In this document: positions 1 through 10,032 of the stretch, piece by piece
Layout of the letters: every line of letters starts with the position of its first letter
How positions within the stretch are numbered: position 1 is the stretch's first letter
Source of the DNA: Candidatus Poribacteria bacterium
GTDB lineage: Bacteria > Poribacteria > WGA-4E > WGA-3G
Direction: 5' to 3'
DNA length: 64,000 nt
Assembly: GCA_022820835.1 (NCBI GenBank)
Contig: JAJEET010000085.1
Location: forward strand, 49,177 to 113,176
Notes under the pieces: model-generated
Told to the model about the DNA's origin: nothing
What the model saw: the letters and a program-made list of their open reading frames with translations, nothing else
Database searches by the model: none
Translations under genes and position numbers: made by a program

Positions 1-267
1 ACGGAAGCACGGCTTGCTAAGCGGCAGGCGGTCTTGGAACAGGTTCGTCAGATTATCGCGAAAGAGTTAACCGAACGTCAAACCGAGTGTATCCAGCTCT
101 ATTTTTATAAAGGCAAAACGCAAGAAGAGATTGGAGATATCCTCGGTATTTCCCGGCGTGTTGTGAGTCAACACCTCTTTGGTGTCACACGAAACGGGAA
201 ACAGATAGGCGGTGCGATTAATAAAATCCGAAAGGTGTGTCGAAAATTAGGAATAGAATTTCCGTAG
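1..267 (+). CDS. C-terminal part of a protein with sigma-70 region 4-like / HTH domain (5' truncated by window edge)
   Basis: Frame open from base 1; ERQTECIQLYFYKGKTQEEIGDILGISRRVVSQHL is a sigma-r4-like helix-turn-helix. Confidence 0.6.
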   Translation, partial: TEARLAKRQAVLEQVRQIIAKELTERQTECIQLYFYKGKTQEEIGDILGISRRVVSQHLFGVTRNGKQIGGAINKIRKVCRKLGIEFP

Positions 268-445
268 GTGCAGAACACAAGATCTGTATGTAAATGCTAC
301 ACGTGCAATTCAAAGCGAGAGGTAACCTTCAAGGCGACCTCTCGCTTGGAAGCACTTCATCAGCGATCAGCAGTTAGCAGTCAGTAAGCCTCAGGATTTG
401 AAGATATCTCCTGCACGAGGCGTGAAGGTCTCTGATATATTGTCC

Positions 446-1138
446 TCAACCGATTTCCTTGAACCGATAGCCGACCCCGTGCACCGTCTCAATATGTTTG
501 CCGAATTCGCCGAGTTTGCGACGTAGACGGCTGACATGTGTGTCCACCGTCCGGTCAATCCCGTAATACTCCTGTCCCCAGATGACATCCATCAGAATAT
601 CACGTGTAAAGACGCGTCCGGGTGAACGTGCGAATAGAGTGATTAACTTAAACTCGGTGGCTGTCAAATCTATTGGACCGTTTTCAGTCAGGACTTGATG
701 TTTGTCGAGATCAATTATAAGTCCGTGTGTTTCAATCCGTTTCGTGCTTTCTGTTTGGTTACCGGCTTGGAGACGGCGTAGCACAGCAGACACCCGCAAC
801 ACCACTTCTCTCGGGCTGAAGGGTTTAGTGATGTAATCATCAGCGCCGAGTTCTAACCCTGCGACTCTATCCTTTTCTTCCGTTTTTGCAGTTACCATCA
901 CGACAGGAATATTTTTAGTTCTTGGATCGTTCTTTAGTAACCGACAGACGATCATGCCATCTACTTCTGGAAGCATCAGATCGAGTATAATGAGATCCGG
1001 TATTTTTTCAACCGATCGGTGCAGCGCATCCGCGCCATTACGAACATAATCCGTTTCAAAACCGGCTTCTTGTAAGTGATAGCGCAGTAAATCCGCTATA
1101 TCGCGTTCGTCTTCAACAATTAGAATCTTTGCGTCCAT
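446..1138 (-). CDS. OmpR/PhoB-family response regulator
   Basis: ILIVEDERDIADLLRYHL, receiver Asp LILDLMLPEVDG, GADDYITKPFSPREVVLRV, C-terminal winged helix RTVDTHVSRLRRKLGE. Confidence 0.93.
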   Translation of the reverse strand: MDAKILIVEDERDIADLLRYHLQEAGFETDYVRNGADALHRSVEKIPDLIILDLMLPEVDGMIVCRLLKNDPRTKNIPVVMVTAKTEEKDRVAGLELGADDYITKPFSPREVVLRVSAVLRRLQAGNQTESTKRIETHGLIIDLDKHQVLTENGPIDLTATEFKLITLFARSPGRVFTRDILMDVIWGQEYYGIDRTVDTHVSRLRRKLGEFGKHIETVHGVGYRFKEIG

Positions 1139-1336
1139 TTAAAATTTCCTTACAGTCAGTTTTTGATACCGAGTATTATTTTAACAGATGACGCGGATAT
1201 TGTCAATTTATTGAGACAATTTGTTGTCTATAATCAAATCTTGAGGATATGCTATTATTTAAAATGGTGTTCTATTCTTTCCAATAGGTTAACCGCAGCG
1301 TTCAAACGGACGTTTAATTTTGCTCAACCTCACTTT

Positions 1337-2431
1337 CTAATGATCTTCGCTATCTATTTTACTACTGTCTACCTGCCCTGTTTCGGGGATAACCGAAACC
1401 GCCGACACTGCTTTCAACACAACAGTATCACCAACTTGGAAAAGGCAGTTATAGTCGGTCTGGACGGAGTAGTGCTGTCCATCCACTTCAACGTGGTATG
1501 TGTAATCGTGTCCCTTGAACGCCTGTCCGATGATGCGTCCGGTTTTTGCGCCGCTATTCCAAGAATCGGATGCCAGCATTTTTAGACATTCTGGACGGAT
1601 TGATAAAAGCACATCTCCAGCAACTTGACCGTCCACCTTTACACGTCCGAAGGGTGTCTGTGCGAACCCGTTTTGCACATAAGCTTCAATGAAGTTCGTC
1701 TGTCCGAGGAAATCCGCGACATAAGCTGTTTTCGGCTGTCGATACACGACTTCCGGCGTACCGACCTGTTCAAGTGTTCCTTCTTTCATCACTCCCAAGC
1801 GTTCAGCGAAACTTAACGCCTCTTCTTGTGAATGTGTAACGAGTACGGCACTAATACCTGCTGCCTTTAGAAGTGCGCGGACTTCATCACGTGTTGTCTG
1901 TCGTAATCCTGGGTCCAGACTTGAGAACGGTTCATCTAAGAGTAGCAGCTTAGGACGTGCAATGATCGCGCGTGCCAAGGCGACGCGCTGCTGTTCACCA
2001 CCAGAAAGGTGGTGTGGCATCCGTGTCTGCAGTTGCGTCAAACCGACCATACCAAGTACGTCTAATGCTCTCTCGCGTCTCACTCTTTTGGTTGCTTTTC
2101 GGAGCCCGAAGGCGACGTTCTCAAAGACATTTTTGTGTGGAAAGAGGGCATAGTCCTGAAACACGAAACCGATACCTCGAGCCTCCGCCGGAACATAGGT
2201 GTCGGCATCGGAGAGTATCTGCTTCTCCATAATGACTGTTCCGGTGTCCGCTTGTTCAAAACCCGCTATAATCCGTAAGGTCGTCGTTTTTCCGCAACCG
2301 CTCGGACCCAAGAGCGCGAAAATTTCACCCGGATAGACACTGAAACTGACGTTTTTTATGGTTGGCAGTTGGTTAGTTCCGAACCGTTTTGTAAGTGCGT
2401 TTACTATGAGTAGTGGTGTAGGCATTGCCAA
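1337..2431 (-). CDS. ABC transporter ATP-binding protein (FbpC/PotA-like with TOBE-like C-terminus)
   Basis: Walker A GPSGCGKTTT, signature LSGGEQQRVALARAI, Walker B LLLLDEPFSSLD. Confidence 0.92.
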   Translation of the reverse strand: MAMPTPLLIVNALTKRFGTNQLPTIKNVSFSVYPGEIFALLGPSGCGKTTTLRIIAGFEQADTGTVIMEKQILSDADTYVPAEARGIGFVFQDYALFPHKNVFENVAFGLRKATKRVRRERALDVLGMVGLTQLQTRMPHHLSGGEQQRVALARAIIARPKLLLLDEPFSSLDPGLRQTTRDEVRALLKAAGISAVLVTHSQEEALSFAERLGVMKEGTLEQVGTPEVVYRQPKTAYVADFLGQTNFIEAYVQNGFAQTPFGRVKVDGQVAGDVLLSIRPECLKMLASDSWNSGAKTGRIIGQAFKGHDYTYHVEVDGQHYSVQTDYNCLFQVGDTVVLKAVSAVSVIPETGQVDSSKIDSEDH

Positions 2432-2484
2432 GTACCCTGCCTTTGAAGGCGAGGTTTCCGTCCCAAAAGTTTTGATGATTTATA

Positions 2485-2603
2485 GTGAAACCTTAGAATT
2501 AATTAGACATTTTCTGCGAGTAGAACCCCCCCTAACCCCCCTTATCAGGGGGGAATTGGGTCATTTGTAGATGTCAATATATTTTTATACTTTACCATAG
2601 TTT
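2485..2603. repeat. Dispersed ~120 bp palindromic element (TATGGTAAA-type family), copy 1
   Basis: ccttagaattaattagacattttctgcgagta...ccccccttatcagggggg...tttaccatag; matches copies near 49.1 and 57.4 kb. Confidence 0.85.
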
Positions 2604-2693
2604 TTATTTTGACTTGCAAACATGCTCTCTTTGAGGTAAGATTTCCGACCTATGGAACGTATTCAGGTTTTTGATTGTCAAACTCGCGTTAAT

Positions 2694-4625
2694 CTAAAGC
2701 GTGTGTCCGGCACCAGACGATGGCATATAGAGGTTCAATGCGAAACTGATGAGACTTAGAAGGCTACGCGGGATGTAATCGCCCAGGACGAGTCCAAGGA
2801 AAAACGGGATCGCTTTCCGATACGTCTGCCATCCCCAAAATCGAAGGATAAGAAACTTGATGAACCAACTCACCATCACCGGAAACCAGAAATAGATCAA
2901 CCCGCCCCACGATGCGCCTGAAAGTACGTAACCCGACGGGTGAAGTGTCCACCACAACAAGCGTGTCCGCAAAAGATGGAGGAGAAACACGAAACCGAAC
3001 CCACCACACATAAAAGTGATCGCGCTAAAATCTGGTTCTTTCGGATGCTGAAGCCAGCTCTGTAGCGGGTTAAAACTCTCCCATCCGAAGCGTCCGACGA
3101 CCCCTTGGCACTGCGCAAGTACGCCGTATTGGTATGCCACCTGCAAATATGTCCAGAATGTCGCTAAGGCGCCGACCCCAATAGCGAGTGCCATCCCGAG
3201 GATCAAGGTTTTGCCTGGCATTCCCGAACGCTCGCCGATCCGTAGCGATTCGATCTGGTTTGGCATCGGATGTGAACGGTTACAACGGTTAAACGCGTAA
3301 AGGAAGGTCATGATCGTCAGGTTGGCTGCCCCGAGCTGCCGTGTGCCGAACATACTGAGCATCATCTGGCGCGGATTGATGCCTATGACTTCATGGTAGG
3401 GCGGGCCGAGTTCAGCACGCACGCGTCCTATGGCTATAGCGAATGCGATGAACAGCGCGTAGAACACACCGATTGCCCAGAGGGACATCCCCGCTGCATA
3501 ACAGAAACCGAATACGAGTCCAATACTCAGCAGCGTCAAAACTGCGACTGTCCTATAAGAGAGCGGTTCGTTACTATCGTCCCCTCGTTCACGACCGATG
3601 ACGTTTTGAAAGAAGCGGACGAAGTGGCGGCGTGCCATCCAGAGTGTCAACACTGCGATACCGACCCACGCGCCGGACGCGCGATCGTTAAGATGTAAAA
3701 CGCTGATGTTGGTGACACCGACTGCACTTGCAATGACACGTTCTGCCCGCGTCAACCAAAAGAAAAACCACGTTGAGAATGCCAGATCAAGCGGCATGAA
3801 GTAGGTCAGTCCGACAATCGCCAGATTAAAAGACATAGACGCATAACCGATGGCGTTCCATGGACGTTCCGTAAAATGTTGGTCGAGCCTATAGTTCGGC
3901 GGTAGTGCTGGGATAACAGGAAAAATATCGTGTAACCCAGCGAGCACCCTTAACAAGGCAGCGATACCGAACCCGAACCAGAGCACACGGGATCGAAAGA
4001 AATTGCGGTTCGTCGTCATCTGCAACGGCAGATGTGTAAGTGGGAAACTCAGTTTCTCACGCTCCATCCACTGCTTACGGAGGAGCAGCCCTAAACAGAG
4101 GAGTGAACCGTAGAGGATAAATATGAATCCCGACCAGAGCAGTGCCGGTCTCACCCAGATACGGAGATGTTCTATCCAATAGATACTCGATTCGCCTTCG
4201 TAATATCCTGCTAAAAGCTCGAATTCGTGTACCGTCAGCCACGCTGGAATATGGTGGAGAAAGAGTTGTGCCCATTCGTTTTCTGGGGTCGCGAACCAGA
4301 AGGGATGCGCAAGCGTCCCCATTAGAATTGCCATCATCGCGTGCCCGGAGATCGTGGAGACCATCGTCACCATGATATAGATCAGGAGCAGTTCTGCAGG
4401 CGTGAACGCGATACGTGGCGAAAATTTGCGGAGTAGGACGTTGAAAGCGATGAGAACAACGAGTGTGAAAACGGCGTTGGAGAACGGTGAAACCAGCGTG
4501 TAGACGGCGTACCAGAGTTCACTGGCGATTCCCACCCAATACGCGTTAACAATAACTAAGATTAATCCGACAACGAGTGCCTTTTTTGTCACGACATCCG
4601 GTGGGTTCGCAGTTCTGGAATTCAT
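2694..4625 (-). CDS. Large multi-pass membrane protein, DUF6785/DUF6784-like
   Basis: 643 aa with many hydrophobic segments; N-terminal RKFSPRIAFTPAELLLIYIMVTMVSTISGHA resembles this family. Confidence 0.6.
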   Translation of the reverse strand: MNSRTANPPDVVTKKALVVGLILVIVNAYWVGIASELWYAVYTLVSPFSNAVFTLVVLIAFNVLLRKFSPRIAFTPAELLLIYIMVTMVSTISGHAMMAILMGTLAHPFWFATPENEWAQLFLHHIPAWLTVHEFELLAGYYEGESSIYWIEHLRIWVRPALLWSGFIFILYGSLLCLGLLLRKQWMEREKLSFPLTHLPLQMTTNRNFFRSRVLWFGFGIAALLRVLAGLHDIFPVIPALPPNYRLDQHFTERPWNAIGYASMSFNLAIVGLTYFMPLDLAFSTWFFFWLTRAERVIASAVGVTNISVLHLNDRASGAWVGIAVLTLWMARRHFVRFFQNVIGRERGDDSNEPLSYRTVAVLTLLSIGLVFGFCYAAGMSLWAIGVFYALFIAFAIAIGRVRAELGPPYHEVIGINPRQMMLSMFGTRQLGAANLTIMTFLYAFNRCNRSHPMPNQIESLRIGERSGMPGKTLILGMALAIGVGALATFWTYLQVAYQYGVLAQCQGVVGRFGWESFNPLQSWLQHPKEPDFSAITFMCGGFGFVFLLHLLRTRLLWWTLHPSGYVLSGASWGGLIYFWFPVMVSWFIKFLILRFWGWQTYRKAIPFFLGLVLGDYIPRSLLSLISFALNLYMPSSGAGHTL

Positions 4626-4635
4626 ATTCAGCCAG

Positions 4636-6180
4636 TTATTCCTCAGAGACCGCGTCCGGTTCTATAGGCGTATCGGCTTGCGTCGTTGAGGGCGGTTCCG
4701 TATCCTCTGGTGGGTTGAGGAATTTCGCAACTTCATCGGCGTTAATGATACGAATTGCTTCTTGCAGCTGCCGATCGTACGCTAAATCGACGACCTGTTC
4801 AATACCGACATAAAGATTGTAGACCTGTTCAACGCTCTGCTTCAGCCACTTTAGACTGACGTAGATACGTTCTTCTTCGAGTTGCTGCTGGAGTGTGGGG
4901 AGTTCAGTTTCAAGCAGGGAGAAATCTTTCGGAATTTCACCTGGGCGTGTGTGGTGGTCATCAATCCATTTTGTGATGAAATCCCTGAATGTATCGCTCT
5001 TTTCCGCCTTTCGCAGCATTATCGCCTCTACGTCGTCAGGTTCATCGTCAGCGATAGCGACTTGTGGGGTGATACCGGTTTCGTTAATTGAGGTGCCGTT
5101 TGGTGTATAGTAGGTGGAGATCGTCAGTGACATGGCGCCACCATCTGGGAGTTCGTAACGTTTTTGGACGACCCCTTTGCCGTAGGTTTTCTGTCCAACG
5201 AGGATACCGCGACGTGTATCCTTAATCGCCCCTGCCACGATTTCCGATGCACTTGCACTGTATTCATTGACGAGGACAATAAGCGGGATCTCTGGCGGAC
5301 ACAGCAGTTTCGATGTCGCTGGGTATTGTTCATCAAATTCGCTCTTTCTACCTTTGGTCGAAACGATAAAACCTTTATTAATAAAGGCATCGGCGATGTG
5401 ATATGCAGCGTTTAGCAAGCCGCCCTGGTTGTCCCGTAGGTCCAAGATAAGTGCCTTCATACCGGCGGCTTCGTGTGCTTTGAATGCATCGTTAAACTCT
5501 TCTTCTGTACCGTCTGTCCGTCTACTCCCGATAAAACTTGTGATGCGGATATAACCGATGTCGTCTTGAAGCATGGTGGACTTAACGCTATTGATAGAAA
5601 TCCTGCCGCGCGTTAATGTCACATCGAATGGGTCAAGAAATTTACGTTGCACAGTGATTGTCACATCTGTATTGATTTTACCTCTGAGTATATCAACAAC
5701 ATCGTCGCGTGTCATGCCGGTTCTTTCACTGAGGTGTATCCGTTTGCCGTCAACTTTAGTAATATAGTCGCCTGCTTGGAGTTTCGCTCTTGAGGCGGGT
5801 GTATTCGGGAACGGTTTAGAAATTTTGATGAAGCCGCGATGGTCCTTGTAGATCTGGATACCGAGTCCGCCATATTCCGCGTTGTAGAGGTTTTCAACTG
5901 CACGCTGATGCTCGCGTCGTGAGACGTAGTAGGTGTATGGGTCATTCAGGGCTGCCAGCGCACCCTTAACCGCCCCACGATACATATCATTATTATCTTC
6001 TATCGGTTTATAGTAATTCGATTCGGCGATTTGGATGGCTCTTGTAATCGTTGCGCTTAGGACATCACGCGTGATGCGTCCGTCCCGACTCATTGCATCT
6101 TTTTCACTCGGATTGATAAGTAGAAGTGGGATAGCAACTGCAACAAGCAGGACTATGAAGGACAATGTGTATCTTTTCAT
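4636..6180 (-). CDS. S41-family carboxyl-terminal processing protease
   Basis: PDZ domain, ALILDLRDNQGGLLNAAYHIADAFI, EYSASASEIVAGAIKD, GQKTYGKGVVQ. Confidence 0.95.
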   Translation of the reverse strand: MKRYTLSFIVLLVAVAIPLLLINPSEKDAMSRDGRITRDVLSATITRAIQIAESNYYKPIEDNNDMYRGAVKGALAALNDPYTYYVSRREHQRAVENLYNAEYGGLGIQIYKDHRGFIKISKPFPNTPASRAKLQAGDYITKVDGKRIHLSERTGMTRDDVVDILRGKINTDVTITVQRKFLDPFDVTLTRGRISINSVKSTMLQDDIGYIRITSFIGSRRTDGTEEEFNDAFKAHEAAGMKALILDLRDNQGGLLNAAYHIADAFINKGFIVSTKGRKSEFDEQYPATSKLLCPPEIPLIVLVNEYSASASEIVAGAIKDTRRGILVGQKTYGKGVVQKRYELPDGGAMSLTISTYYTPNGTSINETGITPQVAIADDEPDDVEAIMLRKAEKSDTFRDFITKWIDDHHTRPGEIPKDFSLLETELPTLQQQLEEERIYVSLKWLKQSVEQVYNLYVGIEQVVDLAYDRQLQEAIRIINADEVAKFLNPPEDTEPPSTTQADTPIEPDAVSEE

Positions 6181-6308
6181 GACAGTTTCCTCAGTGTTTT
6201 GGGATTGGATTATTCTGACTATTTTAACACGGATTCAGGATTAACGCAATATAATTTTTTTATTCCGTTTTGCAGACGGGGTTTTGTAACCTCACTTTTC
6301 ACGAAAAC

Positions 6309-7220
6309 TTACCGATCCGTTGGCGGTTGGGTCTTCCACCGATTGTGAAGCCACAACCACTGTTCTGGGTATTTATGGATGTACGTCTCTAATTGTTTCA
6401 GCATCTGTGTTGTATAGCGTTCCACATCGCTTTCAAAATCGTCCGTCGGTTCGGGGTAGATAGCTGGTGAGATATAGATATAGTGCCGGTCATCTGGTTG
6501 GCGAATACTGAGTGAGAAGATAAGCGGTGCGCCTGTTCTCAGTGTCAGAACAGCAGGACCGCGCACTGCTGAGGCCGGTTTCCCTAAAAAGTTAACGAAG
6601 ACACCTTCTGAGCCAGCATTTTGATCCGCAAAAAATCCAATGGCTTGGTTGTTTTTCAAGGCGCGCAGGGTTTCCCGGACAGCCCGCTTCCGTGGAATCA
6701 GTTTCAGACTCAGCTGCTCACGGTGCCGCCATAAGTAGGTGTTGAGTAACTCGTTTTTCAGCGGAAAAGCGATCGCTTTCGCGCGATTCGGTATTAGCGC
6801 ACCGTAGACGAGCGATAAGAGTTCCCAGTTCCCGAAATGCGCCAAAAACACAATCGCACCTTTTTCTCCCTCTAAAGCCGTATACAGATTTTCTTGACCT
6901 TCTACTGTGACGTGATCCCAGATATTCTCGGCATTAAGTTTCGGAAACCGAAGGAATTCGACGCAGGTTTTGCCGACATTGACAAAGCTCGCCTTACAGA
7001 TTTCCGTGCGCTGCTTGGCTGTGAGATCATCACCGAACGCAATCTGTAAATTATTTAGGGCGATCTCCCGTCGTTTCTTGACGAGAGTGTAATATAACAT
7101 CCCCATGCCGCGCCCGATCTGCATTGCCCACCCTTTCGGAAGGCATCGGCACCCCCAACCGAAAGTAGCCACTATCCGGTATATGCATCTGTCTTTCCAC
7201 GTGCGCTGCTCATTCGACAT
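6309..7220 (-). CDS. Lysophospholipid acyltransferase (LpxL/HtrB-like)
   Basis: FLAHFGNWELLSLVYG (HX4-5E motif), FFADQNAGSEGVFVNFLGKPA, PEQWLWLHNRWKT. Confidence 0.93.
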   Translation of the reverse strand: MSNEQRTWKDRCIYRIVATFGWGCRCLPKGWAMQIGRGMGMLYYTLVKKRREIALNNLQIAFGDDLTAKQRTEICKASFVNVGKTCVEFLRFPKLNAENIWDHVTVEGQENLYTALEGEKGAIVFLAHFGNWELLSLVYGALIPNRAKAIAFPLKNELLNTYLWRHREQLSLKLIPRKRAVRETLRALKNNQAIGFFADQNAGSEGVFVNFLGKPASAVRGPAVLTLRTGAPLIFSLSIRQPDDRHYIYISPAIYPEPTDDFESDVERYTTQMLKQLETYIHKYPEQWLWLHNRWKTQPPTDR

Positions 7221-7322
7221 CCCATATTTCCTTTATCCGTAGTACCTGATAATAATAGATAGAGTATACCATATTCGTGCGTTTATGGCAATGCATTCGT
7301 ATGTTTGAAAATGCTTATACAC

Positions 7323-7352
7323 TTGACAAAAGCGGCTTAGAACCTGTAAAAT
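7323..7352 (+). promoter_or_regulatory. Candidate sigma70 promoter upstream of the 7393 gene
   Basis: TTGACA (7323-7328), 18 bp spacer, TAAAAT (7347-7352). Confidence 0.55.
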
Positions 7353-7392
7353 AGCGCCATAGTTACTACATATCTCACGAAATTAGGAACGG

Positions 7393-8325
7393 ATGTTAGA
7401 ATCAACTGAGGCACCACAATCAAATAAAAGCCATAAGGTGATGCTGCAGCCGATGGGACTTGCCGGTATTTTAGATACTGCGTTGAGTCTCTACCGGCGG
7501 AATTTCGGCGTGTTCTTTGGGATAGCTGCCCTCTATTTTGTCTTAATAGCGGCGCAAGAGTTTCTCGTCGTCTTTTTATTGGAAAAATCCGACACGCCGA
7601 ATCTTGAGGGGTTTATTTCTGATGTTGATGTTGTGTTGGACGGGTTTATCGGCATGTTAAACGTAGGAATATTGGTCGTTGCCTGCAGTGAAATTTATTT
7701 GGGTGGACCGGTCACAATTCAAATTGCCTTACGACGTTTCAGTTCTCGATTTTTGGGGTATCTTGGTGCTTCGTTGATCTATTTATTCGTCGGTTATATG
7801 TGGATGCTGGATTCATTGGGAGATTCGAGTCTGGTCAATCTGTTCCGCATTGGCTTTTTTCCGTTTTTATGTTTCTATTTGATCAGTTGGGTTTTCTACG
7901 GTCCAGTCGTTTTACTTGAAGAACCTATAGCCGTGCAGGCACTGGGACGCAGCAAGGGATTAGTTCGAGGCACCTGGAGGCGGGTCTTCGGAATAGTGCT
8001 GGCGATTACACTATTTTGTCTTGCTATTGATTATATCCTTGGCAGCTCCTTTGGTGTCATTCTCGCTTTGTTTGGAGTTGTTCGGGATGGCAGTTTAATG
8101 GAGACAGTCAGATCGCTGTTCGGGATGAAATATATTTTTGATAGACCTACATCTGTAGATACGTCAATTATGTATTTGGTCTACCTTGCTGTAGAAACGT
8201 TTTCGCTCCCAATTTATGGGATCGGTGTGACGCTGCTCTACTTCGATTTACGCATCCGGAAAGAGGCTTTCGATATTGAGATGCGAGCACAGAGTAGGGC
8301 ACATAGTACACAAGGTTTGATGTAA
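7393..8325 (+). CDS. Integral membrane protein, paralog 1 (YciC / GDPD membrane-domain-like)
   Basis: Multi-TM; C-terminal GVTLLYFDLRIRKEAFDIE shared with neighbours. Confidence 0.7.
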   Translation: MLESTEAPQSNKSHKVMLQPMGLAGILDTALSLYRRNFGVFFGIAALYFVLIAAQEFLVVFLLEKSDTPNLEGFISDVDVVLDGFIGMLNVGILVVACSEIYLGGPVTIQIALRRFSSRFLGYLGASLIYLFVGYMWMLDSLGDSSLVNLFRIGFFPFLCFYLISWVFYGPVVLLEEPIAVQALGRSKGLVRGTWRRVFGIVLAITLFCLAIDYILGSSFGVILALFGVVRDGSLMETVRSLFGMKYIFDRPTSVDTSIMYLVYLAVETFSLPIYGIGVTLLYFDLRIRKEAFDIEMRAQSRAHSTQGLM

Positions 8326-8357
8326 AGCGTGAAATGTGATACAATGGTGTATATACA

Positions 8358-9299
8358 ATGACTTTTCTTAGGTTTGGAGGAACTATGAACGAACACAACA
8401 ATTTAGCACACTCAGAAAGCGATGAAACTGTTTCTACCCCGCTACAGCAGATGTCTCTTGTCGATATCCTTGACGGAATGTTCAACCTCTATCGGAGCCA
8501 CTTTCGACTGTTTTTGGGTATCGTCGTTATTTATCTCGTGTTCGGATTTGTGCTTAACCTGATTTCTGTGTCAGTCATTATGGGGGCGACATCGGTCCCA
8601 AACGTTATGATTATTACAGTCCTGACGACTATGGCGAGTGTCTTGTTCGCTTATTGGATCGGTTGGGGATTGGTTTACGCGAGCACGCAGGTGTACTTAG
8701 GCAGAGATATTACCTCTCAGGCATCTTTAAAACAAGCATCAGGAAATTATTTTCGACTGCTCGGCAGCACATTCCTCTACTATCTGGTTGTGGTGTGTTT
8801 ATCAATTACGATTATCGGTATCCCGTTCGCCATCTATTTCGCGTTCCGATGGGCATTCTTCGCGTTTCCTGTATTGTATGAGGGGACGACGGCGAGGAAC
8901 GCGTTGCGACGGAGTACGGAATTGGTTAAAGGGACTTGGTGGCGTGTCTGTGGAATCATGATAGCGATTTCTCTGATCGCTTTCATGATAATGTTTATAT
9001 TGCAGACCTCCTACGGAATGATCTTCTCCGCATTCATAGGGAATACTGGCGCAGAGGGTGCTAACTTATATCAGACGCTTCTTCGCCTATTTGCGCCGTC
9101 ACCGAATGATGTCGGATGGGGATTTTACATTATTCACACATTAGGTTCTTTAATTATTGCTGGGTTCATTATGCCGATCGGCACCATCGGTTACGCGCTC
9201 CTCTACTTTGACCTCCGGATCCGGAAAGAGGCTTTTGATATTGAGAGGATGGCAGCAGACGTAGAGACGAATCGAGAGGCACTTCCGAGCGAAGAATAA
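8358..9299 (+). CDS. Integral membrane protein, paralog 2
   Basis: Multi-TM; GYALLYFDLRIRKEAFDIE at C-terminus. Confidence 0.7.
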   Translation: MTFLRFGGTMNEHNNLAHSESDETVSTPLQQMSLVDILDGMFNLYRSHFRLFLGIVVIYLVFGFVLNLISVSVIMGATSVPNVMIITVLTTMASVLFAYWIGWGLVYASTQVYLGRDITSQASLKQASGNYFRLLGSTFLYYLVVVCLSITIIGIPFAIYFAFRWAFFAFPVLYEGTTARNALRRSTELVKGTWWRVCGIMIAISLIAFMIMFILQTSYGMIFSAFIGNTGAEGANLYQTLLRLFAPSPNDVGWGFYIIHTLGSLIIAGFIMPIGTIGYALLYFDLRIRKEAFDIERMAADVETNREALPSEE

Positions 9300-9402
9300 A
9301 AAGGGAGGACCTTTACCTATTCTTTTTAGTGCCGATATGGGCGATTTTAACAACACATCTTTATTTTCAACGCGTAGACGCAAACAAAGAGGCGACATAA
9401 CT

Positions 9403-10032
9403 GTGAAGGAACGTATCTATTTTTGGGGCATCGTCTGTTTTCTGAGTTTCTCTGTGCCGTTCACAATAGCGGCGGCAGAGGAACAAGCGTTCCGAGATGA
9501 ATTGGAGACACGCCGTGACGGTGCGGAGGTCTCCTATAAGAGATACCGTCAGGATTTAGATAAGATCCTCAACCCGCGTGTATGGGATGCCGACCTCAGA
9601 TGGGTCCTGTTTCCACTCGCAGCTGCGGTGCTGGGGGTTATGGTTATCTTTTTTGTTCGGCAAATTCGGATGAACCTTATCAGCGAGGCACACGACGACG
9701 TAACAGAGGCGGAATTGGCGCGTGTGGATACCGAGAGAGTCGCACTCGCACACGCGGAGACCGCGGAGGCAGCGAGCGACTTTCGGGGCGCACTCCGCTA
9801 CCTCTACCTCTCAGCGATTTTGCATCTCCAAGAACGCGGCGTACTCCCTTACGATAAGAGTCTCACCAATCGTGAATACCTCCACCAAGCACAAAATGAC
9901 ACTGACCTGTACGCCGCACTCGGACCTGCAATAAAAGTTTTTGATGAGGTATGGTACGGATATAAACCGTGTGATGCGGAGACCATCGCAAATTACCGCA
10001 GCCTACTCCAAAAAGTCTATGCAAGGAACTGA
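9403..10032 (+). CDS. DUF4129-domain membrane protein
   Basis: SDFRGALRYLYLSAILHLQERGVLPYDKSLTNREYL; likely GTG start at 9403 rather than ORF start 9337. Confidence 0.75.
   Translation: MKERIYFWGIVCFLSFSVPFTIAAAEEQAFRDELETRRDGAEVSYKRYRQDLDKILNPRVWDADLRWVLFPLAAAVLGVMVIFFVRQIRMNLISEAHDDVTEAELARVDTERVALAHAETAEAASDFRGALRYLYLSAILHLQERGVLPYDKSLTNREYLHQAQNDTDLYAALGPAIKVFDEVWYGYKPCDAETIANYRSLLQKVYARN

Noticed and set aside
1163-1585. 140 aa plus-strand ORF between the response regulator and ABC ATPase
   Set aside because: Mostly antisense to the ABC ATPase gene and lacks protein-like features.
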